Source of the DNA: Achatina immaculata
Taxonomy: Eukaryota > Mollusca > Gastropoda > Stylommatophora > Achatinidae
DNA length: 64,000 nt
NCBI GenBank assembly: GCA_009760885.1
Contig: CM019700.1
Coordinates: 5,546,488-5,610,487 of the forward strand
Direction of reading: 5' to 3'
Within the stretch, counting starts at the first letter, position 1. Each line of letters begins with the position of its first letter. The position numbers were made by a program, and so were the translations under genes. Positions 58,201 to 59,499 of this stretch are shown here, one piece after another. The notes under the pieces were generated by a model. That model saw nothing but the letters and a program-made list of their open reading frames with translations. It did no database searches and was not told where the DNA came from.

Positions 58201-58376
58201 ACATCTTTCGCCGTGCTCATGAATACAGTTCTCAAACTTATTTCACGCACGCATTCTCAAACTCCATCAATGCAACTTGCCTTTCCGTCACTTAAAAGCT
58301 CAATATTTTCATGAGCAAAGTTTGCAGTGGGTCTAAAACGGCCCCATACACAGACTTTCCTATTTCTACTGGCCAT
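8968..58376 (-). CDS. KIF9: KIF9-like kinesin-9 motor protein, 14 exons, 3' end outside window
   Basis: Fourteen exons join in phase to 1742 nt (580 codons plus 2 nt): 58376-58281, 56307-56142, 49566-49413, 48618-48417, 46276-46193, 45740-45648, 41532-41320, 36539-36462, 33701-33633, 31867-31763, 29737-29682, 28642-28552, 14094-13934, 9141-8968. Every junction has AG acceptor and GT donor except intron 1 (GC donor). The motor has P-loop GQTGAGKT (residues 94-101), switch I SSRSH (222-226) and switch II DLAGSE (254-259); the neck after ~360 is rich in Lys, Glu and Leu. The order of blocks ([52 protein letters not shown]) matches animal KIF9. Known role of the family: ATP-driven microtubule motor of cilia and flagella, in the central-pair apparatus of motile cilia. 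About 200 C-terminal codons are expected left of position 1. No stop or frameshift is seen, so the gene looks functional. Its introns are heavily expanded by repeats. Confidence 0.93.
9178..9755. repeat. 30-bp minisatellite, ~19 units, beside KIF9 exon 14
   Basis: Unit: gtcaaaagtaatatatgtat plus acaagagtgg. Units are very uniform (few substitutions; one lacks three bases at 9441), implying recent homogenisation. Lies within intron 13, starting about 40 bp from the acceptor. Confidence 0.95.
9966..10445. repeat. 42-bp minisatellite, ~11 units
   Basis: Unit: ttgagacttgagggcagtga then cctgatagttgaagacagtgac. Being 14 codons long it leaves a 193-codon frame open on plus and a 253-codon frame on minus, neither with gene character. 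Confidence 0.95.
10680..11150 (-). mobile_element. RNase H-type LINE C-terminal relic
   Basis: Minus frames give [20 protein letters not shown], the Cys-His C-terminal motif (x-EHILQxC) seen in the LINEs at 15.85 and 52.75 kb. Broken by frameshifts. Confidence 0.65.
11163..11830 (+). mobile_element. LINE 5' region copy 1 (UTR and ORF1-like)
   Basis: Aligns along its length to 40262-40880 (gggaacaactgtgttaag, ggttggtggacggatgggga, caagcctatgggtct, aaacaaagttttggccaggc). No endonuclease part remains. Confidence 0.8.
11840..12400 (-). mobile_element. LINE RNase H-domain relic
   Basis: Minus frame contains [17 protein letters not shown], a degenerate form of the RNase H block [17 protein letters not shown] in the LINE at 15.6 kb. 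Confidence 0.65.
12515..12845 (-). mobile_element. RTE-like LINE tail relic
   Basis: Shares catgccagtcaggtgttggt, aaaacatgtccctat and ttccagtttcccc-type blocks in reverse with 7885-8155. Confidence 0.55.
12852..13085 (+). repeat. tRNA-derived SINE (family 2)
   Basis: Head tggtaaagtggttagagcac (A box), a body with cccagcagtaaaaatgggta, and tail block gtgctgacaggtcaagaaaa followed by T-run. Related copies at 13256-13515 and 41885-42150. Confidence 0.8.
13256..13515 (-). repeat. tRNA-derived SINE (family 2), opposite strand
   Basis: Reverse of the family 2 pattern: body acccatttctacagctgggt, B-box-like ggatctgaacc, head actactctgccatcaggcac. Confidence 0.78.
13593..13893. mobile_element. hAT-type MITE (301 bp)
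   Basis: Ends cagggctgaccaac and gttggacacccttg are inverted repeats (11 of 14), flanked by gtttagtg (13585-13592) and atttagtg (13894-13901), a 7/8 match typical of the 8-bp hAT duplication. No coding capacity. Confidence 0.75.
13934..14094 (-). CDS. KIF9: KIF9 exon 13 (residues 470-523)
   Basis: It encodes [30 protein letters not shown] and a basic/serine-rich stretch ending STRA(V). The VGDLEGG block aligns with vertebrate VGEPEG. Acceptor attacctag, donor gtaagt; phase 0 in, phase 2 out. Confidence 0.85.
14095..14718. other. AT-rich intron 12 stretch
   Basis: Homopolymer-rich; an open 64-codon frame at 14379-14573 has no recognisable content. Left edge of a LINE insertion at 14731. Confidence 0.5.
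14719..16065 (+). mobile_element. 5'-truncated RNase H LINE with 12-bp target duplication
   Basis: Body 14731-16053 ends in (GAA)n and is flanked by perfect direct repeats aatttaccctca (14719-14730 and 16054-16065). This is a clean target-primed insertion. Only the C-terminal third of ORF2 was integrated. Confidence 0.9.
14856..16016 (+). CDS. LINE ORF2 C-terminal part with RNase H domain
   Basis: The open 386-codon frame lacks the reverse transcriptase. The RNase H domain spans about residues 133-270: YTDGSAHN (Asp139), DAEVRAI (Glu), [12 protein letters not shown] (Asp) and [16 protein letters not shown] (His...Asp), so all four catalytic acids and the His are present. A Cys-His knuckle follows ([17 protein letters not shown]). 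The domain degrades the RNA strand of the cDNA hybrid in I/Jockey-type non-LTR elements. The first ATG is internal to the truncated ORF and is not a natural start. The frame is intact, so the insertion is fairly young. Confidence 0.85.
   Translation: MRSTPIVEMQKIVGVQPLKERRDTKVMTMGEKFLSSVSHPLKERFNNLALGRLKRSSFIHQAKRMRKLIPDLPTVVTPLSSVPEHTPWKEADYTQITIQTEVKGVQNGEMQSSLVRSTATLSVLDDKYPCDTWIRVYTDGSAHNAIKNGGAGAYIEYPNNTIDKISIPTGKYCNNFDAEVRAIIAAVEKLSDSRIDTCPVVILTDARSVLEALQCNKLPDLKDALSKIGLQHGVTLQWIPSHCGIPGNEKADHLAKEGTEMEQPDIPVTYNQKKSMIKTYRKPQTPPHDDYHMLNRKEQVTIFRLRTGHSRLLNHMYTKFKVGTTNLCTCAQVPQTVEHILQNCINYETLRNNYWPSETTKEDKLYGSIHELQKTVKFIQETGLQI
16066..16522 (+). CDS. candidate small secreted-protein exon, function unknown
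   Basis: The frame reads [20 protein letters not shown], a good signal-peptide-like hydrophobic run, then [20 protein letters not shown] and onward to a His-rich patch (SHHHDH). At about 16241 the sequence ctcagggtgaga is a strong splice-donor match, so the exon may end there. No ATG precedes the hydrophobic run, because the LINE insertion and its duplication sit directly upstream. I do not recognise the family; it could also be a pseudogene or chance frame. Confidence 0.35.
16523..17285. other. AT-rich intron 12 stretch
   Basis: No recognised element; several T and A runs. Confidence 0.5.
17290..18120 (-). mobile_element. RNase H LINE relic
   Basis: Minus frames show [19 protein letters not shown], a degenerate RNase H end (GxxGNExAD), and a C-terminal tail resembling that at 48990-49100 (gggacacacccatttgtgct, agagtacaaacattaaat). 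Multiple frameshifts. Confidence 0.65.
18363..18401 (+). ncRNA. U2 snRNA 5' segment at a LINE 5' end (not a gene)
   Basis: gcttctcggccttttggcta and agatcaaa match U2 snRNA nt 4-31 exactly, continuing as atgtagt-tctg against gtgtagtatctg. So about nt 4-42 of U2, including the branch-site recognition block, are present. The sequence then changes to the LINE; no U2 3' part follows here or after the LINE. Confidence 0.88.
18441..19900 (+). pseudogene. LINE ORF1 remnant with 77-bp tandem repeats and zinc knuckle
   Basis: Opens with [20 protein letters not shown] and continues to a block [15 protein letters not shown] 77-bp segment (cacatgttgcctactacaag and onward) is repeated five times at 18672-19060; not being a multiple of three it shifts frame each time. 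Beyond it, a [12 protein letters not shown] knuckle (about 19312-19347), a proline-rich basic region with KRRRPVRS, then a stop. ORF1 proteins of this type bind the element RNA. Confidence 0.65.
19948..21060 (+). CDS. LINE ORF2 N-terminus: APE-type endonuclease
   Basis: 370-codon frame. The endonuclease has IVSVNIRG at the start, QETN (catalytic Glu), GSGVAII, NIHAPPN, LGGDFNC (Asp), TRLDRMYA and TDHKALVT (His), all in order within residues 1-235. It nicks target DNA for target-primed reverse transcription. A linker follows and the ORF ends RTRQET just where the deletion joins it to RT motif C in another frame. Endonuclease residues look intact. Confidence 0.8.
   Translation: MDRDIKIVSVNIRGIRRKLHHIVSLILTHKPDFILIQETNIQTDWHAAQITTQLGPRYSCFSLAKQNSGSGVAIIQTSDRWKFARTNRDSRGRVAIAEVTNNTQAYTIVNIHAPPNRIHQPLFYEDLDSLLTRMYRGHNIILGGDFNCVLSDADIIGGQVRAQIVRTCREDKNQTETLQDILDTYSLVDTYRHTHPQCRDTTYKNNAQNRSTRLDRMYAPSTHHITRTRHLTETLQFTDHKALVTTVNMTLSNRPFKRSPHWKFNNTLLQNQQFVDNITQITHAFTDDIPTHDIQQHWEMLKITIRERAQILSTQIYRERLQQEKIIEEAIRLTKQVNKNSPNILALQEELDKHRQHRFQGALLRTRQET
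21061..22304 (+). pseudogene. LINE ORF2 C-terminal half (RT motif C onward), frameshifted
   Basis: Pieces in three frames: [11 protein letters not shown], a run of A at 21108-21119 that shifts frame, then [20 protein letters not shown] and 21209-21664, followed by 21865-22098 (CQLC...H...C knuckle) and 22116-22304 ending LKSWRAVN. Confidence 0.7.
22337..22376. repeat. (GA)n microsatellite
   Basis: About 20 units directly beyond the LINE 3' end. Confidence 0.95.
22377..23184. other. non-coding stretch with (GT)n/(GTGA)n at 22758-22815
   Basis: No gene signal; one dinucleotide tract and AT-rich spacer. Confidence 0.6.
23185..23598 (+). other. open frame of unknown origin, protein-like composition
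   Basis: The frame includes [20 protein letters not shown] then [10 protein letters not shown] and [13 protein letters not shown], without the biased composition of the minisatellite frames. The overlapping frame shows [10 protein letters not shown], which is the RNase H end of a LINE, so this may be a LINE relic read in the wrong frame. No splice sites stand out. Confidence 0.3.
23600..24506. other. AT-rich intron 12 stretch
   Basis: Contains a SINE family 2 tail fragment near 24284-24335 (gggtcaagaaaaacatgggc) and otherwise nothing recognised. Confidence 0.5.
24507..25315 (+). mobile_element. internally deleted RTE-like LINE copy (family A)
   Basis: The left part suggests an endonuclease strand ([20 protein letters not shown], compare GDLNA). 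From about 24800 it is the same RT tail as 5740-6334 on the opposite strand ([39 protein letters not shown]) ending caaattgattgagtgactga. Confidence 0.7.
25316..26195. other. intron 12 stretch with one faint LINE tail
   Basis: 25440-25670 reads [11 protein letters not shown] and [15 protein letters not shown] in shifted frames, the usual LINE C-terminal pattern; the rest is AT-rich spacer with T-runs at 26015-26065. Confidence 0.5.
26200..26460 (-). repeat. SINE family 4 (unexpanded copy)
   Basis: Matches both flanks of 4806-5507 (gtcccatggcatttgcatg, gaggtagggatggcagcacc, accagagatcctctaatc) but has a single copy of the region that is a minisatellite there. Confidence 0.75.
26590..26998 (+). 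mobile_element. RTE-like LINE tail (family B)
   Basis: Degenerate form of the tail at 44932-45278 (aagaatgttgtgag, gacaatgtactttcacagga, gtatggcac-like end, gatgatgagg tail). Confidence 0.7.
27225..27605 (+). mobile_element. LINE C-terminal tail (family E)
   Basis: Frames give [55 protein letters not shown] and LDEVEKL. Copies at 7650, 36130 and 36690. Confidence 0.75.
27875..28030 (-). mobile_element. RTE-like LINE tail fragment (family A)
   Basis: gcatgtcccttgcagaactt and ctgctgctgatgcatcc match 5755-5900; short 5'-truncated piece. Confidence 0.7.
28125..28440 (-). mobile_element. LINE C-terminal tail (family C) with (ATC)n tail
   Basis: Minus frame: [20 protein letters not shown] then ALTWNQK, a canonical LINE C-terminal motif. 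The 3' tail is the (ATC/GAT)n at 28131-28154. Confidence 0.75.
28552..28642 (-). CDS. KIF9: KIF9 exon 12 (residues 439-469)
   Basis: One nucleotide completes codon 439, then 30 codons: [20 protein letters not shown] and [10 protein letters not shown]. Acceptor gctttcag, donor gtgagc. The downstream intron is about 14.4 kb. Confidence 0.9.
28650..29675. other. intron 11, no assigned gene content
   Basis: At 29007 cagtggttcccaacc looks like a hAT MITE left end, but no matching right end was found. T-runs at 29142 and 29258. Confidence 0.45.
29682..29737 (-). CDS. KIF9: KIF9 exon 11 (residues 421-439)
   Basis: A 56-nt exon, [18 protein letters not shown], with acceptor tttcctcag and donor gtaagt. 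It fits the vertebrate block ISLRQIKEVFNQF. Phase 0 in, phase 2 out. Confidence 0.88.
29853..30052. mobile_element. hAT-type MITE (200 bp)
   Basis: Ends cagaggttcttaat and gttgagaaccattg are inverted repeats, flanked by perfect 8-bp direct repeats gtctatac (29845-29852, 30053-30060). No coding capacity. Confidence 0.88.
30130..30290. repeat. 39-bp minisatellite, 4 units
   Basis: Unit has gattcctcttcaagaatagg then tattgctatggcccacact. Confidence 0.88.
30473..30694. mobile_element. piggyBac-like MITE (222 bp)
   Basis: TTAA at both edges (30473-30476, 30691-30694) with short inverted ends ctctttc / gaaagag. No coding capacity. Confidence 0.6.
30755..30960 (-). mobile_element. RTE-like LINE tail (family B)
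   Basis: Starts with ggtgccgtgccgactggcg, the reversed 3' end of family B, and continues through gaggccatcagctcagt-like and tctcctctcatatcatct blocks. Confidence 0.65.
31128..31545 (-). repeat. SINE family 3 interrupted by a LINE fragment
   Basis: SINE parts 31128-31322 and 31458-31545 match 38092-38343 (tttccatgycattaaggcat, tgacctycggmacatgaaag, tgctgggacttgaac B box in reverse). Between them lies the RTE-type insert. Confidence 0.82.
31323..31457 (-). mobile_element. RTE-like LINE fragment nested in a SINE, with 12-bp target duplication
   Basis: Perfect direct repeats tttttggtgtgt (31311-31322 and 31458-31469) bracket a 135-bp family A tail. The insert holds an internal 33-bp tandem duplication (ccatgtggaactttgcctcc and onward). 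The (ATGA)n tail is at its left edge. Confidence 0.85.
31763..31867 (-). CDS. KIF9: KIF9 exon 10 (residues 386-420)
   Basis: Thirty-five codons: [20 protein letters not shown], then [14 protein letters not shown]. It corresponds to the vertebrate segment with VRRYLEG. Acceptor tttcaacag, donor gtaagt. Confidence 0.9.
31974..32170 (-). mobile_element. RTE-like LINE tail (family B), degraded
   Basis: aagtgccgtgcctatggccg resembles the reversed family B end; body matches only loosely. Confidence 0.5.
32596..33280. mobile_element. piggyBac-like MITE (685 bp)
   Basis: TTAA at 32596-32599 and 33277-33280, with inverted ends ctctttccgtg and catggaaagag (10 of 11). Internal frames are interrupted. 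Confidence 0.6.
33633..33701 (-). CDS. KIF9: KIF9 exon 9 (neck coiled coil)
   Basis: Twenty-three codons, [19 protein letters not shown] then HDTL, matching the KIF9 block that ends KQELAIHDSL in vertebrates. Acceptor tcttacag, donor gttagt. Phase 0 at both ends. Confidence 0.93.
33786..34545 (-). mobile_element. mariner element with long inverted ends, internally deleted
   Basis: Ends of about 60 bp pair (atcataccgaaagttgtgag with ctcacgacttttggtatgac, and atttatagagaaaatataaa in both), flanked by TA (33784-33785, 34546-34547). Minus frames encode only the DNA-binding half: [57 protein letters not shown]. The DDD catalytic domain is missing. Confidence 0.82.
34550..35785. other. intron 8 stretch with a GC-richer unknown segment
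   Basis: (TTC)n at 34808-34832. From 34835 to 35245 composition rises and two ~93-bp tandem copies occur (ttggactttctcaccggaa, tcgacgtgtttt, gggtgagaggyg). A tRNA-like SINE head piece at 35310-35345. C/A runs near 35450. I do not recognise the 34.8-35.25 kb segment. Confidence 0.5.
35790..36110 (+). mobile_element. LINE C-terminal tail (family D)
   Basis: Frame: [48 protein letters not shown], then 3' end aacccttgcggaagccccat. Copies at 59.5 kb and 61.8 kb. Confidence 0.8.
36130..36420 (+). mobile_element. LINE C-terminal tail (family E)
   Basis: [15 protein letters not shown] and [23 protein letters not shown] pieces, directly joined to family D at its left. Confidence 0.7.
36462..36539 (-). 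CDS. KIF9: KIF9 exon 8 (residues 337-362)
   Basis: Twenty-six codons, [20 protein letters not shown] then EVLDPA: the last motor helix and neck start. Acceptor cccttag, donor gtgagt. Phase 0 at both ends. RTE-type LINE relics abut both sides. Confidence 0.93.
36690..36900 (+). mobile_element. LINE C-terminal tail (family E) fragment
   Basis: tcatccatgtgaaactctaa, gcccttgatgaggttgaaaa-like blocks shared with 27480-27600 and 36240-36400. Confidence 0.6.
36945..37660 (-). mobile_element. RNase H LINE relic
   Basis: Minus strand carries an RNase H-like [14 protein letters not shown] block and the Cys-His tail region near 37100-37200 (ggagaacatgttttggagtt, as in 52745-52775). Confidence 0.6.
37755..38450. 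mobile_element. possible hAT-type MITE split by a SINE
   Basis: cagtgcttcccgaag at the left and gggaaacactg at the right are inverted, but the 8-bp flanks do not match, so the pairing is uncertain. Confidence 0.35.
38092..38343 (-). repeat. SINE family 3 with 10-bp target duplication
   Basis: Flanked by gtttaatagg at 38082-38091 and 38344-38353. Contains aaaatccctgtttccatgtc and the reversed B box tgctgggactgaacccc. Confidence 0.85.
38455..39330. other. intron 7 stretch, nothing recognised
   Basis: Mixed-composition DNA with no element ends or exon-like frames seen. Confidence 0.45.
39356..39745. mobile_element. Penelope-end inverted repeat with nested SINE
   Basis: aaatgtataaactagg and acagtaggaacagc (39356-39391) are inverted at 39424-39438 and 39722-39741, and the same sequence ends the Penelope element at 55752-55795 (cgttaagtaataaagctg, tcctacttt, tttatacatt). 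The SINE at 39441-39711 lies inside one arm. Confidence 0.7.
39441..39711 (+). repeat. tRNA-derived SINE (family 1)
   Basis: Head gggggccggctagcgtagtg with gttagagcac, B box ggttcgaatcc, body to gggactatctttac and a T-rich tail. Near-identical to 3461-3739. Confidence 0.9.
39805..40090. repeat. dispersed repeat family A, copy 2
   Basis: Same orientation as copy 1: agggctggcgaaccacagct, gaccaagaccctc, ccccatggcagtggagtctg. Confidence 0.75.
40262..41315 (+). mobile_element. LINE 5' region copy 2, extending into the endonuclease
   Basis: UTR/ORF1-like part matches 11163-11830. From about 41086 the frame reads [49 protein letters not shown], the N-terminal third of an APE endonuclease (Asn and Glu catalytic positions present). 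It ends abruptly next to KIF9 exon 7; the RT and 3' end are absent, so it was truncated by deletion rather than by 5' truncation. Confidence 0.8.
41320..41532 (-). CDS. KIF9: KIF9 exon 7 (residues 266-336)
   Basis: Seventy-one codons: [20 protein letters not shown], then [19 protein letters not shown] and AQLEET. Acceptor ctcacag, donor gtaagt. Phase 0 at both ends. A plus-strand LINE endonuclease fragment runs to within about 10 bp of the donor, so intron sequence just past +6 is probably LINE-derived. Confidence 0.95.
41770..42500. repeat. 74-bp minisatellite with an inserted SINE
   Basis: Units of ttagtaagcagaatgcaagg, tctcataattccaaaatgaa and cttatagtatcataaaaaca occur at 41770-41875 (two diverged) and 42152-42500 (about five uniform). 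The SINE at 41885-42150 separates them. Confidence 0.88.
41885..42150 (+). repeat. tRNA-derived SINE (family 2)
   Basis: Head gtctgagtggcgaagtggtt, B box gggttcaaatccg, body with gtagaaatgggtacccgact and gtgctgacaggtcaaggaaa, T-run end. Confidence 0.85.
42880..43165. repeat. dispersed repeat family A, copy 3 (opposite orientation)
   Basis: ttgaggtacagcatcgt, actccaccatcatggggact, agggtcttggtcggctatgg and catatcagctatgggtcact match the other copies in reverse. Confidence 0.78.
43362..43650 (-). repeat. SINE family 3
   Basis: tttccatgtcattaaggcat, cggtacatgaaagtgtgatg and cccactgctgggacttgacc as in 38092-38343. Confidence 0.82.
43940..44891 (+). mobile_element. mariner element with perfect 29-bp inverted ends
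   Basis: cgaggggaagtcactaagta plus actcgcaaa (43940-43968) is perfectly inverted at 44863-44891, flanked by TA on both sides. Length 952 bp, short for a mariner because of an internal deletion. Confidence 0.9.
44104..44790 (+). pseudogene. mariner transposase, internally deleted
   Basis: The N-terminal part ([37 protein letters not shown]) joins after a deletion to the catalytic end ([54 protein letters not shown]). Second and third catalytic Asp (DNAR, SDFY; 34 residues between) are present; the first, in the usual DETW-type motif, lies in the deleted part. Confidence 0.85.
44932..45278 (+). mobile_element. RTE-like LINE tail (family B), best-preserved copy
   Basis: Frame 45062-45262: [40 protein letters not shown], then [19 protein letters not shown] and a (GAT)n tail. 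Confidence 0.8.
45648..45740 (-). CDS. KIF9: KIF9 exon 6 (switch II)
   Basis: Thirty-one codons including [17 protein letters not shown], the switch II / relay-helix signature of kinesins. Acceptor ctttcag, donor gttagc. Phase 0 at both ends. Confidence 0.95.
45942..46032. repeat. (CCAT)n microsatellite
   Basis: About 20 tetranucleotides with a few ccgt interruptions. Confidence 0.95.
46193..46276 (-). CDS. KIF9: KIF9 exon 5 (switch I)
   Basis: Twenty-eight codons beginning [15 protein letters not shown], then SSRSH (switch I) and CIFTVYLE. Acceptor tttacag, donor gtagtg. Phase 0 at both ends. Confidence 0.95.
46280..46885. other. intron 4 stretch, no recognised element
   Basis: G-runs at 46476-46505 and 46617-46630; otherwise nothing. 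Confidence 0.5.
46890..47318. repeat. 43-bp minisatellite, ~9 units
   Basis: Unit: ctcttacatctaagagctca, catcacacaatacactgtta, cta. Units nearly identical, so recently homogenised. Confidence 0.95.
47327..47895. repeat. 42-bp (2 x 21) minisatellite, ~13 units
   Basis: Alternating ggctctaaatctgcaaacaa and ggctctaaacctggagacaa. All six frames stay largely open. Confidence 0.95.
47900..48180 (-). mobile_element. RNase H LINE tail relic
   Basis: Shares ttggtcatgctaaatc, aagtccgccatcttct and gttatgttttggtgtctg blocks with 36950-37140. Confidence 0.6.
48417..48618 (-). CDS. KIF9: KIF9 exon 4 (residues 139-206)
   Basis: It encodes [19 protein letters not shown], then a variable loop, then [19 protein letters not shown]. 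Acceptor gctag, donor gtaaaa; phase 2 in, phase 0 out. Confidence 0.95.
48985..49100 (-). mobile_element. LINE tail relic
   Basis: cttggggcacatccatatat, gaaaccactgaagagtgtga and agtcaagtgttggttatgt match 17520-17610. Confidence 0.6.
49100..49412 (-). repeat. KIF9: tandem copies of the KIF9 exon 3 end plus donor region
   Basis: Three fuller copies (about 49150-49230, 49230-49305, 49318-49388) and one shorter piece (49101-49130) repeat the last ~50 nt of exon 3 and ~25 nt of the following intron. The copies resemble cttcttgaagagttgggg and gttggatagtta of the true exon edge. The gt donor of the real exon is altered in each (cat|gtaac in the nearest-matching one, absent in two), so they should not be spliced. 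Unit about 75-90 bp. Confidence 0.8.
49413..49566 (-). CDS. KIF9: KIF9 exon 3 (P-loop)
   Basis: It encodes (G)[19 protein letters not shown] and on to EYNITV(R), including the nucleotide-binding P-loop GQTGAGKT. Acceptor tttccag, donor gtaact; phase 1 in, phase 2 out. The 3' end of this exon plus flanking intron is tandemly copied downstream in the intron (see 49100-49412). Confidence 0.95.
49978..50395. repeat. degenerate minisatellite related to 47327-47895
   Basis: Units of ggcaagggctctaaatctac and tggcagagtgtctttaaatc, more diverged than the array 2 kb away; both share the gggctctaaatct core. Confidence 0.82.
50641..50910. repeat. two tandem ~140-bp copies, one with a U2 insert
   Basis: ggtggtctttctacccaggt / ggtggtccttccatccaggc start the copies; both contain aaaccctcaccacacacgtg and catgc...gcactaaaa. 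Copy 2 has an extra 20 nt of U2 at 50814-50833 inside attttaatc. Confidence 0.75.
50814..50833 (+). ncRNA. 20-nt U2 snRNA 5' fragment
   Basis: gcttctcggccttttggcta is identical to U2 nt 4-23. It is bounded by tttt on each side, where the neighbouring copy has one tttt, as in a short insertion. Confidence 0.7.
50915..51285 (-). mobile_element. 3' part of an L2/CR1-like LINE (probable)
   Basis: Reads on the minus strand as a 3' untranslated tail ending in ttattctttcattcatt-like repeats; continues the ORF remnant at 51560-51990. A direct repeat gattaagctaattattatcc occurs here (50925-50975) and at 52000-52060. Confidence 0.45.
51292..51508 (+). ncRNA. divergent U2 snRNA-like sequence (pseudogene or U2-headed retroposon)
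   Basis: Begins atcgcttctcagccttttgg and ctaagatcgaagt (U2 nt 1-31 with few changes). A near-repeat ggctgaggtcaaagtg follows, and the branch-site block gtagta is gtcctc. The 3' end acgggtggacccagtttgca and gtaccatctggtcacggcc resembles U2 stem-loop IV. The middle, including the Sm region, is poorly matched. A functional U2 is unlikely. Confidence 0.65.
51560..51990 (-). mobile_element. L2/CR1-like LINE C-terminal relic
   Basis: Minus frames, with one shift: [18 protein letters not shown] and [20 protein letters not shown] then LPYHLK, the classic C-terminal motif of CR1/L2 reverse transcriptases. Confidence 0.75.
52240..52850 (-). mobile_element. RNase H LINE C-terminal relic
   Basis: Minus frame 52817-52620: [20 protein letters not shown] then [20 protein letters not shown], the Cys-His tail typical of this LINE group. 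Confidence 0.78.
52979..55311 (+). CDS. Penelope-like RT + GIY-YIG endonuclease ORF
   Basis: The frame is open from 52979 to the stop at 55311; no in-frame ATG precedes the conserved part, and the listed 724-codon frame begins at a TTG (53137). Counting from 53137: RT with [19 protein letters not shown] (~205), [14 protein letters not shown] (~275), [19 protein letters not shown] (~335) and YTDD (373-376, the usual YxDD box); GIY-YIG endonuclease at the C-terminus with IYVIVCKRC (629-637) and [12 protein letters not shown] (641-652). This order is diagnostic of Penelope-like elements, which nick with the GIY-YIG domain. No internal stop over 724 codons implies a young copy; the N-terminus is degraded or its start was lost. 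Confidence 0.88.
55704..55737 (+). ncRNA. degenerate hammerhead-ribozyme-like motif
   Basis: ttgt - atgatta - a - ggc tcac gcc - gaaac - gtc - acaa. The outer ttgt/acaa and the ggc/gcc arms pair, gaaac and gtc are conserved, and atgatta stands where ctgatga is expected (two changes). Hammerheads with tiny stem III are known in Penelope-like elements. Activity doubtful. Confidence 0.45.
56142..56307 (-). CDS. KIF9: KIF9 exon 2 (residues 33-88)
   Basis: The acceptor is cttcttcag and the donor is gtatgt. It encodes [18 protein letters not shown], then [10 protein letters not shown] and a segment ending VDGYN(G), the run into the P-loop. Entry phase 0, exit phase 1. Confidence 0.93.
56640..56930. 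repeat. ~83-bp minisatellite, ~3.5 units
   Basis: Unit: tgctgcatgtctttttgctt, tatgtctgttattgttctg, ttacaagaccagct, aaacattgtatctaaaacat. Lies in intron 1. Confidence 0.9.
57401..57671. mobile_element. hAT-type MITE (271 bp)
   Basis: Ends caggtgtgggcaaact and agtttgcccacccgtg are inverted; flanks ccttaaat and ccatcaat match 6 of 8. Confidence 0.65.
57838..58055. repeat. ~37-bp minisatellite, 6 units
   Basis: Unit: aaaggatacacagtcaccta then ggacctacactcacgac. In KIF9 intron 1, 230 bp from exon 1. Confidence 0.92.
58281..58376 (-). CDS. KIF9: KIF9 exon 1 (start codon, residues 1-32)
   Basis: The ATG at 58376-58374 begins [17 protein letters not shown], the beta-1 strand and RxRP motif of a kinesin motor. 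The frame is open upstream too, but family alignment puts the start here. The exon ends in phase 0 at AAG followed by gcaagt, a non-canonical GC donor of the well-known GC-AG class. Confidence 0.9.
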
Positions 58377-58500
58377 TTTCGCTGAAACAAGGTATTTTTT
58401 CTTAGTGAGAAATCTTCGACTCAAGTTGACAACTGATCTGCGGCCATGTTGTGTTTGCGTTGCCAGGCCTATTGCGCATGTCTGGTGATGGTAGAAATGT
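58377..58500 (-). promoter_or_regulatory. candidate KIF9 promoter with partial X-box and NRF-1-like site
   Basis: Just upstream of the start codon lie gttgcc (58459-58464), half of the RFX X-box found in promoters of ciliary genes, and tgcgcatg (58473-58480), resembling an NRF-1 site. The second X-box half is not clear, so this is suggestive only. Confidence 0.25.
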
Positions 58501-58869
58501 ATCTTATGAAATATGAACATAAAAATGATGTCCAATATACTAATTTCACACACAAAATTTTTAATTAATAGTCTTTTTTACAAAGTCTTTCTCTTTATCT
58601 CCCCTCATCCTTCACAACTACTAGGTTCATAAGTGTAAAACTGTACAGATTGTGATTCTCTCTATTTCTCTCTCACACACATTTATTTGTGTGGGAACGA
58701 TGAACAGGTCATTTTTGTCACAAGGTAATGCTTTATGCAGTTTTTTTTTTTCAGAAACATTGTGCAAATTTTAGCTAACGCACGAATAACAGTTCTTCTG
58801 TATCCAAGACGTGATATCAGTAACTACAGACTTCAAAAACGAGTATTTCCAACTTATGCTACGAGATTC

Positions 58870-58929
<60 letters not shown>

Positions 58930-59294
58930 TAAAGTGGCAATGCTTTCCCAGCTATGATACCATCCTCGCCCAACGCTGAATGCGGTCACAAAAATCAGGA
59001 AGTGTGAAGCAATAACATGGCGAACTGTGAGCTAGTGCCTAGATACTAGAAGTCACTCCCGTTACATGGTATTGTTTTGTTGTGCTTATAGTTATCCGCC
59101 ATCACCTGCCTTACTACCCCAGCAATATTTCATAGAACTAACCGTGTTTTATGGGAGAAATCTTGCACAACCCAAGGCTTTCCAAGTCAACCAGGCTCTA
59201 GTTGACTCTGCGAGGACCTTGACACATTGTGAGTCTTAATACAATTGTGGGTTAAGAGCCAGTAACCAACCAGGTTTACCTGAGAAGGCTGGAT

Positions 59295-59298
<4 letters not shown>
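58500..59298. other. upstream flank of KIF9 with (TTA)n at 58867-58930
   Basis: Intergenic; no divergent gene recognised. The triplet array has 21 units. Confidence 0.6.

Positions 59299-59341
<43 letters not shown>
59299..59341. repeat. (CT)n microsatellite
   Basis: About 21 units. Confidence 0.95.
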
Positions 59342-59345
<4 letters not shown>

Positions 59346-59499
59346 CGACTTGCTTATATATAGCACTGTTGTTTATGTTTTGTTTCTGTGGAGGAATTAC
59401 ACTGAATATATCCAAATATTTTAATTGCTAAAATAAGTTTAAAATCACAAAATTTATTTCAAAGTTAGTAGTCTATAGCGAAATAGAAAACAAGCTGAA

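Noticed and set aside
58735..58989. Frames ending in poly-Ile or poly-Asn
   Set aside because: They read the (TTA)n microsatellite.
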